Made by a program: the position numbers and the translations under genes | Notes under the pieces: generated by a model | The model's database searches: none | The model's input: the letters and a program-made list of their open reading frames with translations, nothing else | What the model was told of the DNA's origin: nothing | IMG/VR virus record: IMGVR_UViG_3300005264_000023 | Span: 1-37,288 of that record | DNA length: 37,288 nucleotides | Direction: 5' to 3' (one strand) | Source of the DNA: a virus | In this document: piece after piece, positions 15,005-23,424 of the stretch | Layout: each line of letters starts with the position of its first letter | Numbering within the stretch: position 1 is the stretch's first letter

Positions 15005-16492
15005 CTAATTTCTTTTATAATCTACAGAATAAACAAATTCTTTATCATTAATTTTTGTTTTTAACATACTTCTCCCACCCCACAAATAACTAATATGTTT
15101 CATAGTTTCTTTTGTATAATCTGGATCAAGATCAACTCCTGCCCATTTATGATGTAAAACAATTTCTTTTCTATCATATCCCTTCACAACTTCTATTGCT
15201 GGAATATGACTATGAACAAAACTGTTTACTATAATTTTTCTAGTTTCTTCTGCTTCATGATCTGTAATTATCCATCTTTCCCAATCTGGAACAGGAACTT
15301 GTTTTACATATAAATAAATGTTTAAATCTTTTACTAATTTTGCTGTTAAAAATTCTTGAATAAAAAACCAATCATTATAATTACTTAAAACAGTTTTAAT
15401 TTTTTCATTACCAGCCATTGTTTTTTTATCCCAATTTTCTAATTCTACAGCATTAGTACAATTTTTATAATCTTCACCAAATTTTCCTGTATTCCATCTA
15501 TCTTCAATATCTTCCCATATACTACATCCAACTAGATAAGGATTTAAAGAATAAGGATTTGTTGCTTTCACTAATGAATTTGCATAATTAAACTGTGCAT
15601 GTTCACTATCATTAAGAAATCCTCTTTTAAAAAGTTCTTTCATTACTTTTTGATGAATAAATGTTGCGAATCCTTCATTAGCATATTTTGATTTAATTGA
15701 TGGCCAATAATATCTACCTTCATCTCTAAGAGTTTCAAGTATATCTTTTTGCCAATCATCTAAAATTACAGAATTATCAACTAAAAACCTTAAAATATCT
15801 TCAGTAGGTTCAACAGGTTTTTTTAGTCTTAAAGTTCTCATTAACAATTGATTTTTTAAACCAACATCAATTTCCTTTTTATTATCATCTATAGTTAATA
15901 TATCACGAAATTCAGAATGAATCTCAGGTTCTTTTACTAACAATTTTTGTTTATAAATTCTTTCAATTTTTTGATCTTCAGTTTCATTATCAAAAGGACT
16001 TGAATGAAATTGAATTGCATGTCCAGCATCAATAGTTTTTTCAACTTCTTCAATTCCATAGATTTTTTCATATTTTGAAAATCTATTACTAGCAGATGAC
16101 ATTACTTCCAATATATCTCTACGAGAATTTTGAAATAATCTATTATGGTAAAAAAAAGCAGCGTGTCCACATACATGAGCCATTACCAAACACTGAACAG
16201 CTAAAGTATTAGATTTCATTAAATACGACCTAACAGGATCAGTATTTAAAACAACTTCATATGGCAATCCTGCATCCATATTATCATAAATAGTTTTTTG
16301 TCTTTCATAATCACGACCATATTTCCAATTAGAAATATTAGTAGGAATACGATAAGCCATAATTTCCATCATTTTAACATCTGGAATAATATCCCATTCA
16401 ATATCATAATATTCAAAACCCATTTCTTCTTTAACAATTTTATGAATTTCTTCTTCAATTTTGATAAGTCTTTTTAGTTCAGATCTATTCAT
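15005..16492 (-). CDS. spoVR: SpoVR/YcgB family protein
   Basis: A full-length, 495-residue SpoVR-family protein (E. coli YcgB is about 510). Typical are the N-terminal helical part with GFEYYDIEWDIIPDVKMMEI, MAYRIPTNISNWKYGRDYER, the CGHAAFFYHN stretch, RDEGRYYWPSIKSKYANEGF, YSLNPYLVGCSIWEDIEDRW and a C-terminal HHKWAGVDLDPDYTKET. SpoVR is needed for spore cortex in Bacillus; in other bacteria it accompanies yeaH and prkA in starvation-linked operons, with no known biochemistry. It follows yeaH by three bases and has its own AGGGGA site. There are no frameshifts or missing parts, so it looks functional. Confidence 0.95.
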   Translation of the reverse strand: MNRSELKRLIKIEEEIHKIVKEEMGFEYYDIEWDIIPDVKMMEIMAYRIPTNISNWKYGRDYERQKTIYDNMDAGLPYEVVLNTDPVRSYLMKSNTLAVQCLVMAHVCGHAAFFYHNRLFQNSRRDILEVMSSASNRFSKYEKIYGIEEVEKTIDAGHAIQFHSSPFDNETEDQKIERIYKQKLLVKEPEIHSEFRDILTIDDNKKEIDVGLKNQLLMRTLRLKKPVEPTEDILRFLVDNSVILDDWQKDILETLRDEGRYYWPSIKSKYANEGFATFIHQKVMKELFKRGFLNDSEHAQFNYANSLVKATNPYSLNPYLVGCSIWEDIEDRWNTGKFGEDYKNCTNAVELENWDKKTMAGNEKIKTVLSNYNDWFFIQEFLTAKLVKDLNIYLYVKQVPVPDWERWIITDHEAEETRKIIVNSFVHSHIPAIEVVKGYDRKEIVLHHKWAGVDLDPDYTKETMKHISYLWGGRSMLKTKINDKEFVYSVDYKRN

Positions 16493-16495
16493 ATT

Positions 16496-17806
16496 TTATT
16501 TCCCCTTCTTTTCAAAAAGAAAGTGTTTTAGTGTTGGATAAATATGCTCTTTATTTTTAATTAAACTCGCTAAAAAATGATGTTTTTCATCTTTATAAAA
16601 GAAAGTATCTTTTTGTTTAATTTCTTTAAAATTCCATTTTTCATAACTAACAATATGTTTTAAAAGTGATGTATATAATTCTTCACCTTGAAGATTAATT
16701 TGACAATATCCTAGCATATTAATTTTTCTTTCAATCATTTTATCAATAGTAGTCACTGTTTTTTTAGGATCGAAATCTTCACCATCAGAAACATAAACAC
16801 AATAAACATTCCAATCACTTACAGGATATTGAGTATCAATAATATAATTAGCCTTTTCAAATGCAGAAGAACAAAATGTTCCACCATAAGAACTTTCATT
16901 AAAAAATCTTTCTTCATCTGTTATTTCAGCTTCAGTTGTATGTCTAATAAATACAATCTCAACATTATCATATACTTTTTTCAAAAATTCCATCATCCAA
17001 AATAACATTGATCTAGCAAGATATTTTTTATCTCTTGTCATTGATCCAGATACATCCATCATTGCTATTACCACAGCATTTGAATGAAATTCAACATCTT
17101 GCTCTATTTGTTTATATCTTAAATCTTCATCACTAATAAAAATACCTGGATCATTTGAAGGTTCTAATGTGCCATTATTAATTATTTCAATGGCTTCATT
17201 AATATCACCAATAGCTTGAATTAATGCTTTATTAGCATCATCTTCTGAACACCCAGTTTCATTCATAATTTCATATGAAAAAGCAACATTTCTTTTAATT
17301 GATTCTAACATAGTACGTTTTTTATGTATCATTGGTACTATACCAGTTTTAGAAATGGTTTCAAATTTCCATCCTTTAGGAATTGCTTTTTCTTTTTTAG
17401 TTTTTTCTTCAATCCATGGCAATCCTAAATCATTAAACATAATTTTTATAATATAATCAATGTCAACTTCTGTTTCCATATAGTATTCACCATTTTTATC
17501 ACCAGCACCTTTACTATCATCTTTACCTTCTTTTTGATGAATAATATCACCGGGTTTCCCATCACCCTGCCCAACACCACCACTATTACCTTTACCACTA
17601 GGATTACCATATCTAAATTTATAATCTTTTAATCCACGAATAGGAATTTTAACTTTTCTACCACGTTTTGTTGTTATGATTGATTCTTCTGAAATAACAT
17701 CTTTCACACTTTTTCGAATTGACTCTTCAACTTTCTTTTGATGTCTCTCAATATCTTTTTTTCCTTTTTCAGAAAAATCCCAATCATCATGATATACAAC
17801 AGTCAT
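16496..17806 (-). CDS. yeaH: YeaH/YhbH (DUF444) von Willebrand A protein
   Basis: A 436-residue YeaH/YhbH homologue. Order: basic N-terminus (MTVVYHDDWDFSEKGKKDIE), the Arg/Lys region GRKVKIPIRGLKDYKFRYG, a Gly/Asp-rich linker (about 68-106), then a von Willebrand A domain with MIDAS DVSGS (251-255), RHTTEAEITDEERFF, the GGTFCSSAF loop and VYVSDGEDF. E. coli YeaH is about 427 residues. Between KRTMLESIKRN and GIFISDEDLRYK there is an apparent insertion (about residues 175-212) reading like a UBA/TS-N helix bundle. AAAGGAG and a near-perfect sigma-70 promoter lie directly upstream. It is first in a yeaH-spoVR-terminase transcript. Confidence 0.93.
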   Translation of the reverse strand: MTVVYHDDWDFSEKGKKDIERHQKKVEESIRKSVKDVISEESIITTKRGRKVKIPIRGLKDYKFRYGNPSGKGNSGGVGQGDGKPGDIIHQKEGKDDSKGAGDKNGEYYMETEVDIDYIIKIMFNDLGLPWIEEKTKKEKAIPKGWKFETISKTGIVPMIHKKRTMLESIKRNVAFSYEIMNETGCSEDDANKALIQAIGDINEAIEIINNGTLEPSNDPGIFISDEDLRYKQIEQDVEFHSNAVVIAMMDVSGSMTRDKKYLARSMLFWMMEFLKKVYDNVEIVFIRHTTEAEITDEERFFNESSYGGTFCSSAFEKANYIIDTQYPVSDWNVYCVYVSDGEDFDPKKTVTTIDKMIERKINMLGYCQINLQGEELYTSLLKHIVSYEKWNFKEIKQKDTFFYKDEKHHFLASLIKNKEHIYPTLKHFLFEKKGK

Positions 17807-17846
17807 AAATGACTCCTTTTATTTTTTAGTGTTCTCAATATGTTTT

Positions 17847-17875
17847 ATTATAACATATATCTTTCAAAATGTAAA
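17847..17875 (-). promoter_or_regulatory. Sigma-70-type promoter for yeaH-spoVR
   Basis: On the minus strand TTTACA, 17 bases, TATAAT, with TG at the extended -10 position (TATGTTATAAT). That is 5 of 6 and 6 of 6 consensus bases. The predicted start lies about 30 bases before the yeaH ATG. Confidence 0.8.
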
Positions 17876-17915
17876 TACCCCCATAAACATACATATTATA
17901 TATTCATGGGGGTAT
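17875..17915 (-). terminator. Probable prkA terminator overlapping the next promoter
   Basis: Perfect 10-bp stem ATACCCCCAT with ATGGGGGTAT and a 21-base loop, 29 bases after the prkA stop. A modest T-rich run (TTTACATTTT on the minus strand) follows and is also the -35 region of the yeaH promoter. The loop is long, so termination may be partial. Confidence 0.5.
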
Positions 17916-17943
17916 ATTTATTAAATTCTATCAGTTATGAAAT

Positions 17944-19899
17944 TTATTCGCGTCTTAAAATTTCACCAACAATACTTAAAATTACATTAGCACAATGTTC
18001 ACAGTGCCCCCTATCAATAAGCCTTTTTAGTGCTCTATTTCTAGAACGTTTTGACTTTTTATCAGTTCGTGTTGTATCTGAAAGTGACAAACTAACAACA
18101 TTTCTCAAGTCACCCATCAACTTTTTCTGAATGGCTTCTCTCAAAGGATCATAATCCATAAAAGAAAACTCTCTACCACTTTCTTGAACATCTGCTTTAT
18201 AAACAAATATCTGATTACGAAATTCTTTTTTAGAATTTTCAGGAACACCGATTTTTTCTTCAATAGACCTCATAAGTTTTTCATCTGGAGTTGAATACTC
18301 ACCAGTAATAGTATCCATAATCCTTTCATTCTTACAATATGCTTTTACATTAATCATATATCTATTGAATAGTTCATTTGCTTGTTCATCATAAGCATGT
18401 AAGAAAGCCATATTAACTTCTTTCTTTGCCCATTCTTTAAATTCAGATGTAATAGAATCTTTATCACCAAGAAGAAGATTACTAAAAGATTTAATTTCAT
18501 CTTCATCCAGGCTCATTTGATGTCCAAATTTATTTCTCAAACATCTAATTACATCAATAGGATTAATACACTTTTTATTAGTTTTAGAACCAAAACCAAC
18601 ATCCAATGCATCAATAACAAATCTTGGTGAAATACCTGTCATTCCTTCTTCGAGTCTTTTTCCTTCTTCTCTAAGAGCCTTTACATCAATATCAGTCTTT
18701 TTAAACTCTTGACTAACTTCACCATTATAAAGTTTCATTTTTTCTACCAAATTTGAAACTTTACTAGATTTTTTCAATCTAGAAAGAACAGCAAATTGAG
18801 CAGCGACTTCTAATGCTCTTGGAGCAATATGAAAATCATTAAAGTCAGATTCAGCAATCATTTTCTTATAAATTTTTACTTCATCATCAACTTTCAAATT
18901 CCAAGGAACTTTAACTGGATACATTCTATCATGAAGTGCTTCATTTTTCTTGTCACTTTTAAAAGAATCAAATTCAGTTTGATTAGTATGAGAAAGAATC
19001 AAAGCATCAATATACATTTGTGGAAAACCAGGTGCCTTAATTCTTTGTTCTTGTGTTGCTGTAAGAAGTACATAGTGAAATTTTACATCTGCTTTCAAAA
19101 TTTCAATATACTCAATAACACCACCGTTAGCTACTTGTAGTTCACCATTAAATTCATATGCTCTAGGATCTGTTTCACCATAACGAGCAACTTTAGCCAT
19201 ATTAACACGACCAATAAGCTCTGTGATATCCTGAGATTTTGGATCACTTGGTTGAAAAGTACCAATTCCAACTCTTCTTTGTTCAGAAAATACCACTTGC
19301 TCTACTGGAACAATTTCCCACTTTACATGACCGTCTTCATTAGTATAATTTTCATCAATCATACGTTGACAAGCAGGACACAATTCACCTTCAATTTTAA
19401 CACCTAAAGCATCAGACCAATATTCCCTATCCAATTCAGGTATCAAATGAAGTGGTTCTTCATGAAGTGGACATCCTTTAATACAGTACTTAGGAGTATC
19501 ATCCATTTCTAATCCTTTTTTAATAAGGGAAGCAATAGTTGATTTACCCGAACTTACAGGACCAACCATTAACAATACTCTTTTTCCTGTCTCAGTTTTA
19601 TGAGATGCGGCTTTCAAAAACCTCATCAAGTCATGAATAGGCTCCAAAGTACCAAAAATATTACCATCGAAAAAATTATATTTTACTAAATCTTCATATC
19701 CTTTAATTTTATCAACTTCTGGTACTTCACTAACACCTTTTTTCATAATCATATTGTAAATACGTCCAGATGCAAATTGTGCTACTTCTGGGTGTTCTTT
19801 TACAATATTCAAATAATCCAATACATTACCGTCCCATTTAATTGGATTTTTTCTTTCCCTCTGTTTCAAAATAATATCACGAAAATCTTGATTAATCAT
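17944..19899 (-). CDS. prkA: PrkA serine protein kinase / AAA+ protein
   Basis: A full-length 651-residue PrkA (bacterial forms are about 640). The AAA part has Walker A GPVSSGKST (113-121), the CPLHEEPLHLIP and CPACQRMI cysteine motifs, RVGIGTFQPSDPKSQDITEL, and GGVIEYIEILKADVKFHYVLLTATQE. The C-terminal PrkA domain has ISPRFVIDALDVGF, FMDYDPLREAIQKKLM and a final GHCEHCANVILSIVGEILRR. Bacterial PrkA is reported as a Ser/Thr kinase and, in Bacillus, as a Lon-like ATP-dependent protease; it usually partners YeaH and SpoVR. An upstream in-frame ATG at 19950 lies before the promoter -10 box, so ATG 19899 with AGAAAGGAA is used. Confidence 0.95.
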   Translation of the reverse strand: MINQDFRDIILKQRERKNPIKWDGNVLDYLNIVKEHPEVAQFASGRIYNMIMKKGVSEVPEVDKIKGYEDLVKYNFFDGNIFGTLEPIHDLMRFLKAASHKTETGKRVLLMVGPVSSGKSTIASLIKKGLEMDDTPKYCIKGCPLHEEPLHLIPELDREYWSDALGVKIEGELCPACQRMIDENYTNEDGHVKWEIVPVEQVVFSEQRRVGIGTFQPSDPKSQDITELIGRVNMAKVARYGETDPRAYEFNGELQVANGGVIEYIEILKADVKFHYVLLTATQEQRIKAPGFPQMYIDALILSHTNQTEFDSFKSDKKNEALHDRMYPVKVPWNLKVDDEVKIYKKMIAESDFNDFHIAPRALEVAAQFAVLSRLKKSSKVSNLVEKMKLYNGEVSQEFKKTDIDVKALREEGKRLEEGMTGISPRFVIDALDVGFGSKTNKKCINPIDVIRCLRNKFGHQMSLDEDEIKSFSNLLLGDKDSITSEFKEWAKKEVNMAFLHAYDEQANELFNRYMINVKAYCKNERIMDTITGEYSTPDEKLMRSIEEKIGVPENSKKEFRNQIFVYKADVQESGREFSFMDYDPLREAIQKKLMGDLRNVVSLSLSDTTRTDKKSKRSRNRALKRLIDRGHCEHCANVILSIVGEILRRE

Positions 19900-19929
19900 G
19901 AAATTTCCTTTCTTCTCAATTTTTACCAT

Positions 19930-19958
19930 ATTATACATCATCCCCAACAATATGTAAA
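19930..19958 (-). promoter_or_regulatory. Sigma-70-type promoter for prkA
   Basis: Minus strand TTTACA, 17 bases, TATAAT, ending 31 bases before the prkA ATG. Box sequences and spacing are identical to the yeaH promoter. It decides the prkA start, since the longer frame would begin upstream of the transcript. Confidence 0.8.
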
Positions 19959-19973
19959 TGTTTTTTTTATTTA

Positions 19974-20423
19974 TTATTCTTCAAGCTGATGTGGTGTTTC
20001 TCCGCTTTTTATAAATTTCAATAAATCTTCTCTGCTTGATACAATAATATTTTGATTAACAACACCACTGCCACTTCGTCGTACAACTTTTTTTTCTTTT
20101 ACAACAACTTCTCTTTCTTTTAATTTTATCATTTTATCCTTTAGTTGTAAACCCTCTTTTTGTAATGCATCATTAGATAGTTCTTTAGCTGATGCAGTAA
20201 TTCCATTAATTAAATCACTTGCTACTTCAACTAACCGAGCTGTGATGTTTCCTCTTGATAACTCATTATGTACTATATCAAGTATTTCATTTGCTCGATT
20301 TATATTATCTTTAATAATTTCAATAGGATCATCTTCATCTTTTCGTTGAATCAGTCCAGTCCTATTATCAATAGATGGTAAATTAAATTCATTATCTAAA
20401 TTTTCCATATTTAACTCAGGCAT
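19974..20423 (-). CDS. gp16: Probable small terminase subunit
   Basis: A 149-residue helical, coiled-coil protein matching the general form of T4 gp16 (164 residues): a disordered acidic start, a central helical pair (INRANEILDIVHNELSRGN then LVEVASDLINGITASAKEL), a charged coiled coil (KDKMIKLKEREVVVKEKKVV) and a short C-terminal segment NIIVSSREDLLKFIKSGE. It is transcribed toward prkA and, past the trio, the large terminase. AAGGAG lies upstream. The call rests on architecture and recalled family resemblance. Confidence 0.65.
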   Translation of the reverse strand: MPELNMENLDNEFNLPSIDNRTGLIQRKDEDDPIEIIKDNINRANEILDIVHNELSRGNITARLVEVASDLINGITASAKELSNDALQKEGLQLKDKMIKLKEREVVVKEKKVVRRSGSGVVNQNIIVSSREDLLKFIKSGETPHQLEE

Positions 20424-20454
20424 TTTTACACTCCTTATAAATAATACTAGAAAA

Positions 20455-20483
20455 ATCTTAACATATTTTATCTAATAAGTAAA
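20455..20483 (-). promoter_or_regulatory. Sigma-70-like promoter for the gp16-like gene
   Basis: Minus strand TTTACT, 17 bases, TAAGAT, with TATGT directly before the -10 box as in the yeaH promoter. It is weaker than the prkA and yeaH promoters. A late box lies further upstream (20498), so the gene may be read both early and late. Confidence 0.5.
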
Positions 20484-20497
20484 TACTATTATATTAT

Positions 20498-20509
20498 TAT
20501 TTATAAATA
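20498..20509. promoter_or_regulatory. Palindromic bidirectional late promoter
   Basis: TATTTATAAATA, identical to 4128-4139, between the divergent gp16-like (minus) and gp13-like (plus) genes. The plus-strand leader would be about 17 bases and includes AAAAGGGA; the minus-strand leader would be about 70 bases. Confidence 0.6.
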
Positions 20510-20531
20510 GTAATTAAAAGGGAATGGAATT

Positions 20532-21401
20532 ATGCTTACAAAAAGAGAACTTGCAGAAAAAATTATAAGAAGGTTTGGATATCCAGTAGTAAAAGTTGAA
20601 TTAGAGTGGGAACATATTTATGATGCTATTGATTATGCCAGAGATAAATGGTTAAAATGGTCTTCTGGTCAATCAACTAATGATAATATTTACTTTACTA
20701 TGTTATTATCCGCTGGACAAAATTTATATGATTTACCTGTGGGTGTAAGAGAAGTAATAACATATACTTCTGATAGTGGTGGATGGGGAAGTGTAAATAC
20801 ATTATTTACCCTTGATAATTATCTTTATAATTCTGGTCTTTATGATGGTATTTTAGGAATGACAAGATATGGTGGAGCTGGTGCATATGGTGCTCAAAGT
20901 ATATATAATGGATATAATTTAATAACATACCATATAACTTTAGATTTTCTTGAAACACTTAAAAGGTATTCACCAGAAAAATATGATTGGAGATATCACA
21001 GATTTACTAATCAATTAGAAATACATCCAACACCACCTTCTGGTAATTTTTTTAATGTTTATGATACAGATGGAACAATAGTAGAAGTTGACTCACCTGG
21101 ATATGCATTAATTAGAGCATCTATGGTTGAAGGAAGTACTTATATACCTAATTGGAAAGAAGGTGATAGTGATGAATATTTTTATGGATCACAATGGATA
21201 TTAGATTATGCGGAAGCTATGGCAAAAGTAACACTGGGTAGAATACGAAGAAAATTTGAAAACTTTTCTTCCATAGGTAATACTGGTATAGCTTTAGATG
21301 GAGCTGATTTAATACAGGAAGGTCGTGAAGATATGGAAAAACTATATGAACAATTAAAAGAAGAAGAATCATATGTCGGTGGGGAAATACTTATAGGATA
21401 A
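20532..21401 (+). CDS. gp13: Neck protein, gp13-like
   Basis: A 289-residue protein at the start of the neck/tail block. The N-terminus (LAEKIIRRFGYPVVKVELEW) and the conserved end (ILDYAEAMAKVTLGRIRRKF, then GADLIQEGREDMEKLYEQL) match the gp13 neck proteins that close the head after packaging; T4 gp13 is 309 residues. The Gly/Tyr-rich middle is variable. The next neck gene, gp14-like, follows after one inserted gene. Confidence 0.82.
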   Translation: MLTKRELAEKIIRRFGYPVVKVELEWEHIYDAIDYARDKWLKWSSGQSTNDNIYFTMLLSAGQNLYDLPVGVREVITYTSDSGGWGSVNTLFTLDNYLYNSGLYDGILGMTRYGGAGAYGAQSIYNGYNLITYHITLDFLETLKRYSPEKYDWRYHRFTNQLEIHPTPPSGNFFNVYDTDGTIVEVDSPGYALIRASMVEGSTYIPNWKEGDSDEYFYGSQWILDYAEAMAKVTLGRIRRKFENFSSIGNTGIALDGADLIQEGREDMEKLYEQLKEEESYVGGEILIG

Positions 21402-21403
21402 TT

Positions 21404-21982
21404 ATGAGACTAGTACAATTTATAAATGAAGATATAAATTTAGATAGAATAAAAAAACAATGTAAATATTATATTGATTTAGTAAAAAAAAGTAATTGTA
21501 ATAATAAATTTCTTTATAAAGGTATGAATAAACAACATGATTTTGATATAATAAAAACAAGAAAAAACAGAAATCCTTTAAATATGCCTTTAAAATTACA
21601 TACTTATTTAGACTATTTATTTAAGAAAAAATTTGGTGTAAAATTAAGAAGTGAAACAATATTTGTAACTAGTGATGTTGTATGGTCTGGTAATTATGGA
21701 TTTCGAAATATTATAATTCCTATAGGTAAATTTGATTATTATTGGAACCCACATATGGATGATCTTTATGAAGATCTTCCATTTTTTACATCAGATAGTA
21801 ATATAGAAAAAAATCTTGATAAATATAAAGAAGAAATTATTGAAATTGTAGATGGATATAAAAAAAATAAAGCTTTCAAAGTAATGAAAGATGTTTTTGA
21901 TGGTGAAGTAATGATTGATTGTAAATCATATTATGCTACTACATCAGAAGATTCAGAATATTTAAATCAATTATTTGAATAG
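21404..21982 (+). CDS. Candidate packaged ADP-ribosyltransferase-like protein
   Basis: A 192-residue protein starting MRLVQFINE|D, the tag form seen at 4173-6899. The body has a conserved pattern I recall from large T4-like phages: FLYKGM (36-41), a segment NRNPLNMPLKLHTYLDYLF, LRSETIFVTSD (81-91), then IIIPIGKFDYYWNPHMDDLY, and GEVMIDCKSYYA (167-178). The order (Y-x-G near the N-terminus, a TS strand, then an E-V strand) resembles R-S-E class ADP-ribosyltransferases, but the usual Arg of YRG is Lys here and the ExE is not clear. T4 Alt is a packaged ADP-ribosyltransferase, so the idea is attractive but unproven. It is inserted between neck genes. Confidence 0.55.
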   Translation: MRLVQFINEDINLDRIKKQCKYYIDLVKKSNCNNKFLYKGMNKQHDFDIIKTRKNRNPLNMPLKLHTYLDYLFKKKFGVKLRSETIFVTSDVVWSGNYGFRNIIIPIGKFDYYWNPHMDDLYEDLPFFTSDSNIEKNLDKYKEEIIEIVDGYKKNKAFKVMKDVFDGEVMIDCKSYYATTSEDSEYLNQLFE

Positions 21983-21990
21983 GATACATA

Positions 21991-22626
21991 ATGACAAAGA
22001 TAAGTGAATTAATAAAACCAACATGGGAACTTTACCAAATAAATGATAATGTTGAGCATGATTTATTTGAAAATTATATAGTAGAGTTTACTGATATATC
22101 AGGAATTAAAATTAATTACTTTATTCTTGATGAAAATAAAGTAATTTTAGATACTCTTTATGGTGAAGCCCAAAAACAAAATGAATCATATCTTGGTCCT
22201 TTTGAATCAAAAACAGTATATGATGTCACAGAAGAAACAACACTTACAAATAGTTTTGGAATAAATTCAGAAGATATAATACAATATCTTTCTATACCTA
22301 AATTTACTTTTTCAAGAGATATTAGTGCTTCATATGAACCTAAACCTGGTGATGTGATACAAACATTATGGAATGAAAGAAATTATGAAATTGTTGATGT
22401 TCATGAAGAATCAAGAATATTTCAATTAAAGAAAATGGCATGGGAATTTCTAGTAAAACCTTTTAGATTTAGTTCTGATACTGAATCAGCAAAATCAATT
22501 TTAAAAGATCCAGATAGTACAATGTCAAATCCATTATCTGCTTATGGTAATAATGAATGGTTAGAAGATGAAAGTGAAAAAATTCATGACTATTCAGATA
22601 CAGATAAATCAGTATATGGTTATTAA
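21991..22626 (+). CDS. gp14: Neck protein, gp14-like
   Basis: A 211-residue protein in the gene 14 position. FSRDISASYEPKPGDVIQTL followed by NYEIVDVHEESRIFQLKKMA and WEFLVKPFRFS fits the gp14 head-tail connector family (T4 gp14 is 256 residues), which joins the portal/gp13 ring to the tail terminator. The C-terminus is acidic and Ser-rich. AGGA precedes the start. Confidence 0.78.
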   Translation: MTKISELIKPTWELYQINDNVEHDLFENYIVEFTDISGIKINYFILDENKVILDTLYGEAQKQNESYLGPFESKTVYDVTEETTLTNSFGINSEDIIQYLSIPKFTFSRDISASYEPKPGDVIQTLWNERNYEIVDVHEESRIFQLKKMAWEFLVKPFRFSSDTESAKSILKDPDSTMSNPLSAYGNNEWLEDESEKIHDYSDTDKSVYGY

Positions 22627-22635
22627 GGGAAAATA

Positions 22636-23424
22636 ATGAAAGAATACTATTACTTACAAGGATTAAGAAAAACTATAATACAATTTTTAGATACTTTAAA
22701 TGATATTCAAATTGCTAGATATAATGAAAATGGTAATTTTACTCAATATTATAAAGTACCTGTAAAATTTGGTACTAAAAGAAAAATATGGTATTGGTTA
22801 GAGGAAAGAAAAGACGATCAAATGCATCCAATCATTTCAGTTCAAATGACTGGTCTTGATTATGATACAAATAGATTAACAAATAAAATGTTTAAAATAA
22901 TAAAAACTAGAAGTATAAGTGCTGGTGATATTTCAAGATTTTTAAATCCATCACCATATAATATTAATTTTAGCGTAAGTATTTGGGCTTTAAATATGGC
23001 TGATATTGATCAAATTATTGAGCAAATACTTCCTTTTTATAATCCATATATTTTTATTAAAATTAAAATACCTGAATTAGATGCAGATCTTGATTTAAAA
23101 GTAATGTTTAATAGTGTATCACCGGATGTTTCTAACGATATACCAGATGATGATTATAGGAATATTATATATAATATGGAATTTACTGTTCATGGTTATT
23201 TATTTAGACCTATTTCAGACGGTAAAATTATCAAACAAATTATTACTAAGTTTTATGCTGATCAAGAAGCTTGGGCTCATATGGGAACAGAATCAACATA
23301 TACTTCTGGTGCATCTGGACATGAAGCTGAATCAAGCTTTATAAAAGGTATAGAACCTTGGTATGATGAAGAAGGAGAAAAACTATATAAATATTATATA
23401 TTCCCAAATACTAATAAAACTTAA
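22636..23424 (+). CDS. gp15: Tail terminator / sheath stabiliser, gp15-like
   Basis: A 262-residue protein like T4 gp15 (272 residues), which caps the tail tube and binds the neck. Recognisable are the N-terminal YYYLQGLRKTIIQFLDTLND, the central YKVPVKFGTKRKIWYWLEER and PIISVQMTGLDYDTNRLTNK, and INFSVSIWALNMADIDQIIE. Position directly after gp14 supports the call. AAGGG lies upstream. Confidence 0.85.
   Translation: MKEYYYLQGLRKTIIQFLDTLNDIQIARYNENGNFTQYYKVPVKFGTKRKIWYWLEERKDDQMHPIISVQMTGLDYDTNRLTNKMFKIIKTRSISAGDISRFLNPSPYNINFSVSIWALNMADIDQIIEQILPFYNPYIFIKIKIPELDADLDLKVMFNSVSPDVSNDIPDDDYRNIIYNMEFTVHGYLFRPISDGKIIKQIITKFYADQEAWAHMGTESTYTSGASGHEAESSFIKGIEPWYDEEGEKLYKYYIFPNTNKT

Noticed and set aside
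19900-19950. A longer PrkA starting at the ATG at 19950.
   Set aside because: The extra 17 residues (MLGMMYNMVKIEKKGNF) lie across the predicted promoter -10 box and transcription start, and the ATG at 19899 has a good ribosome binding site.
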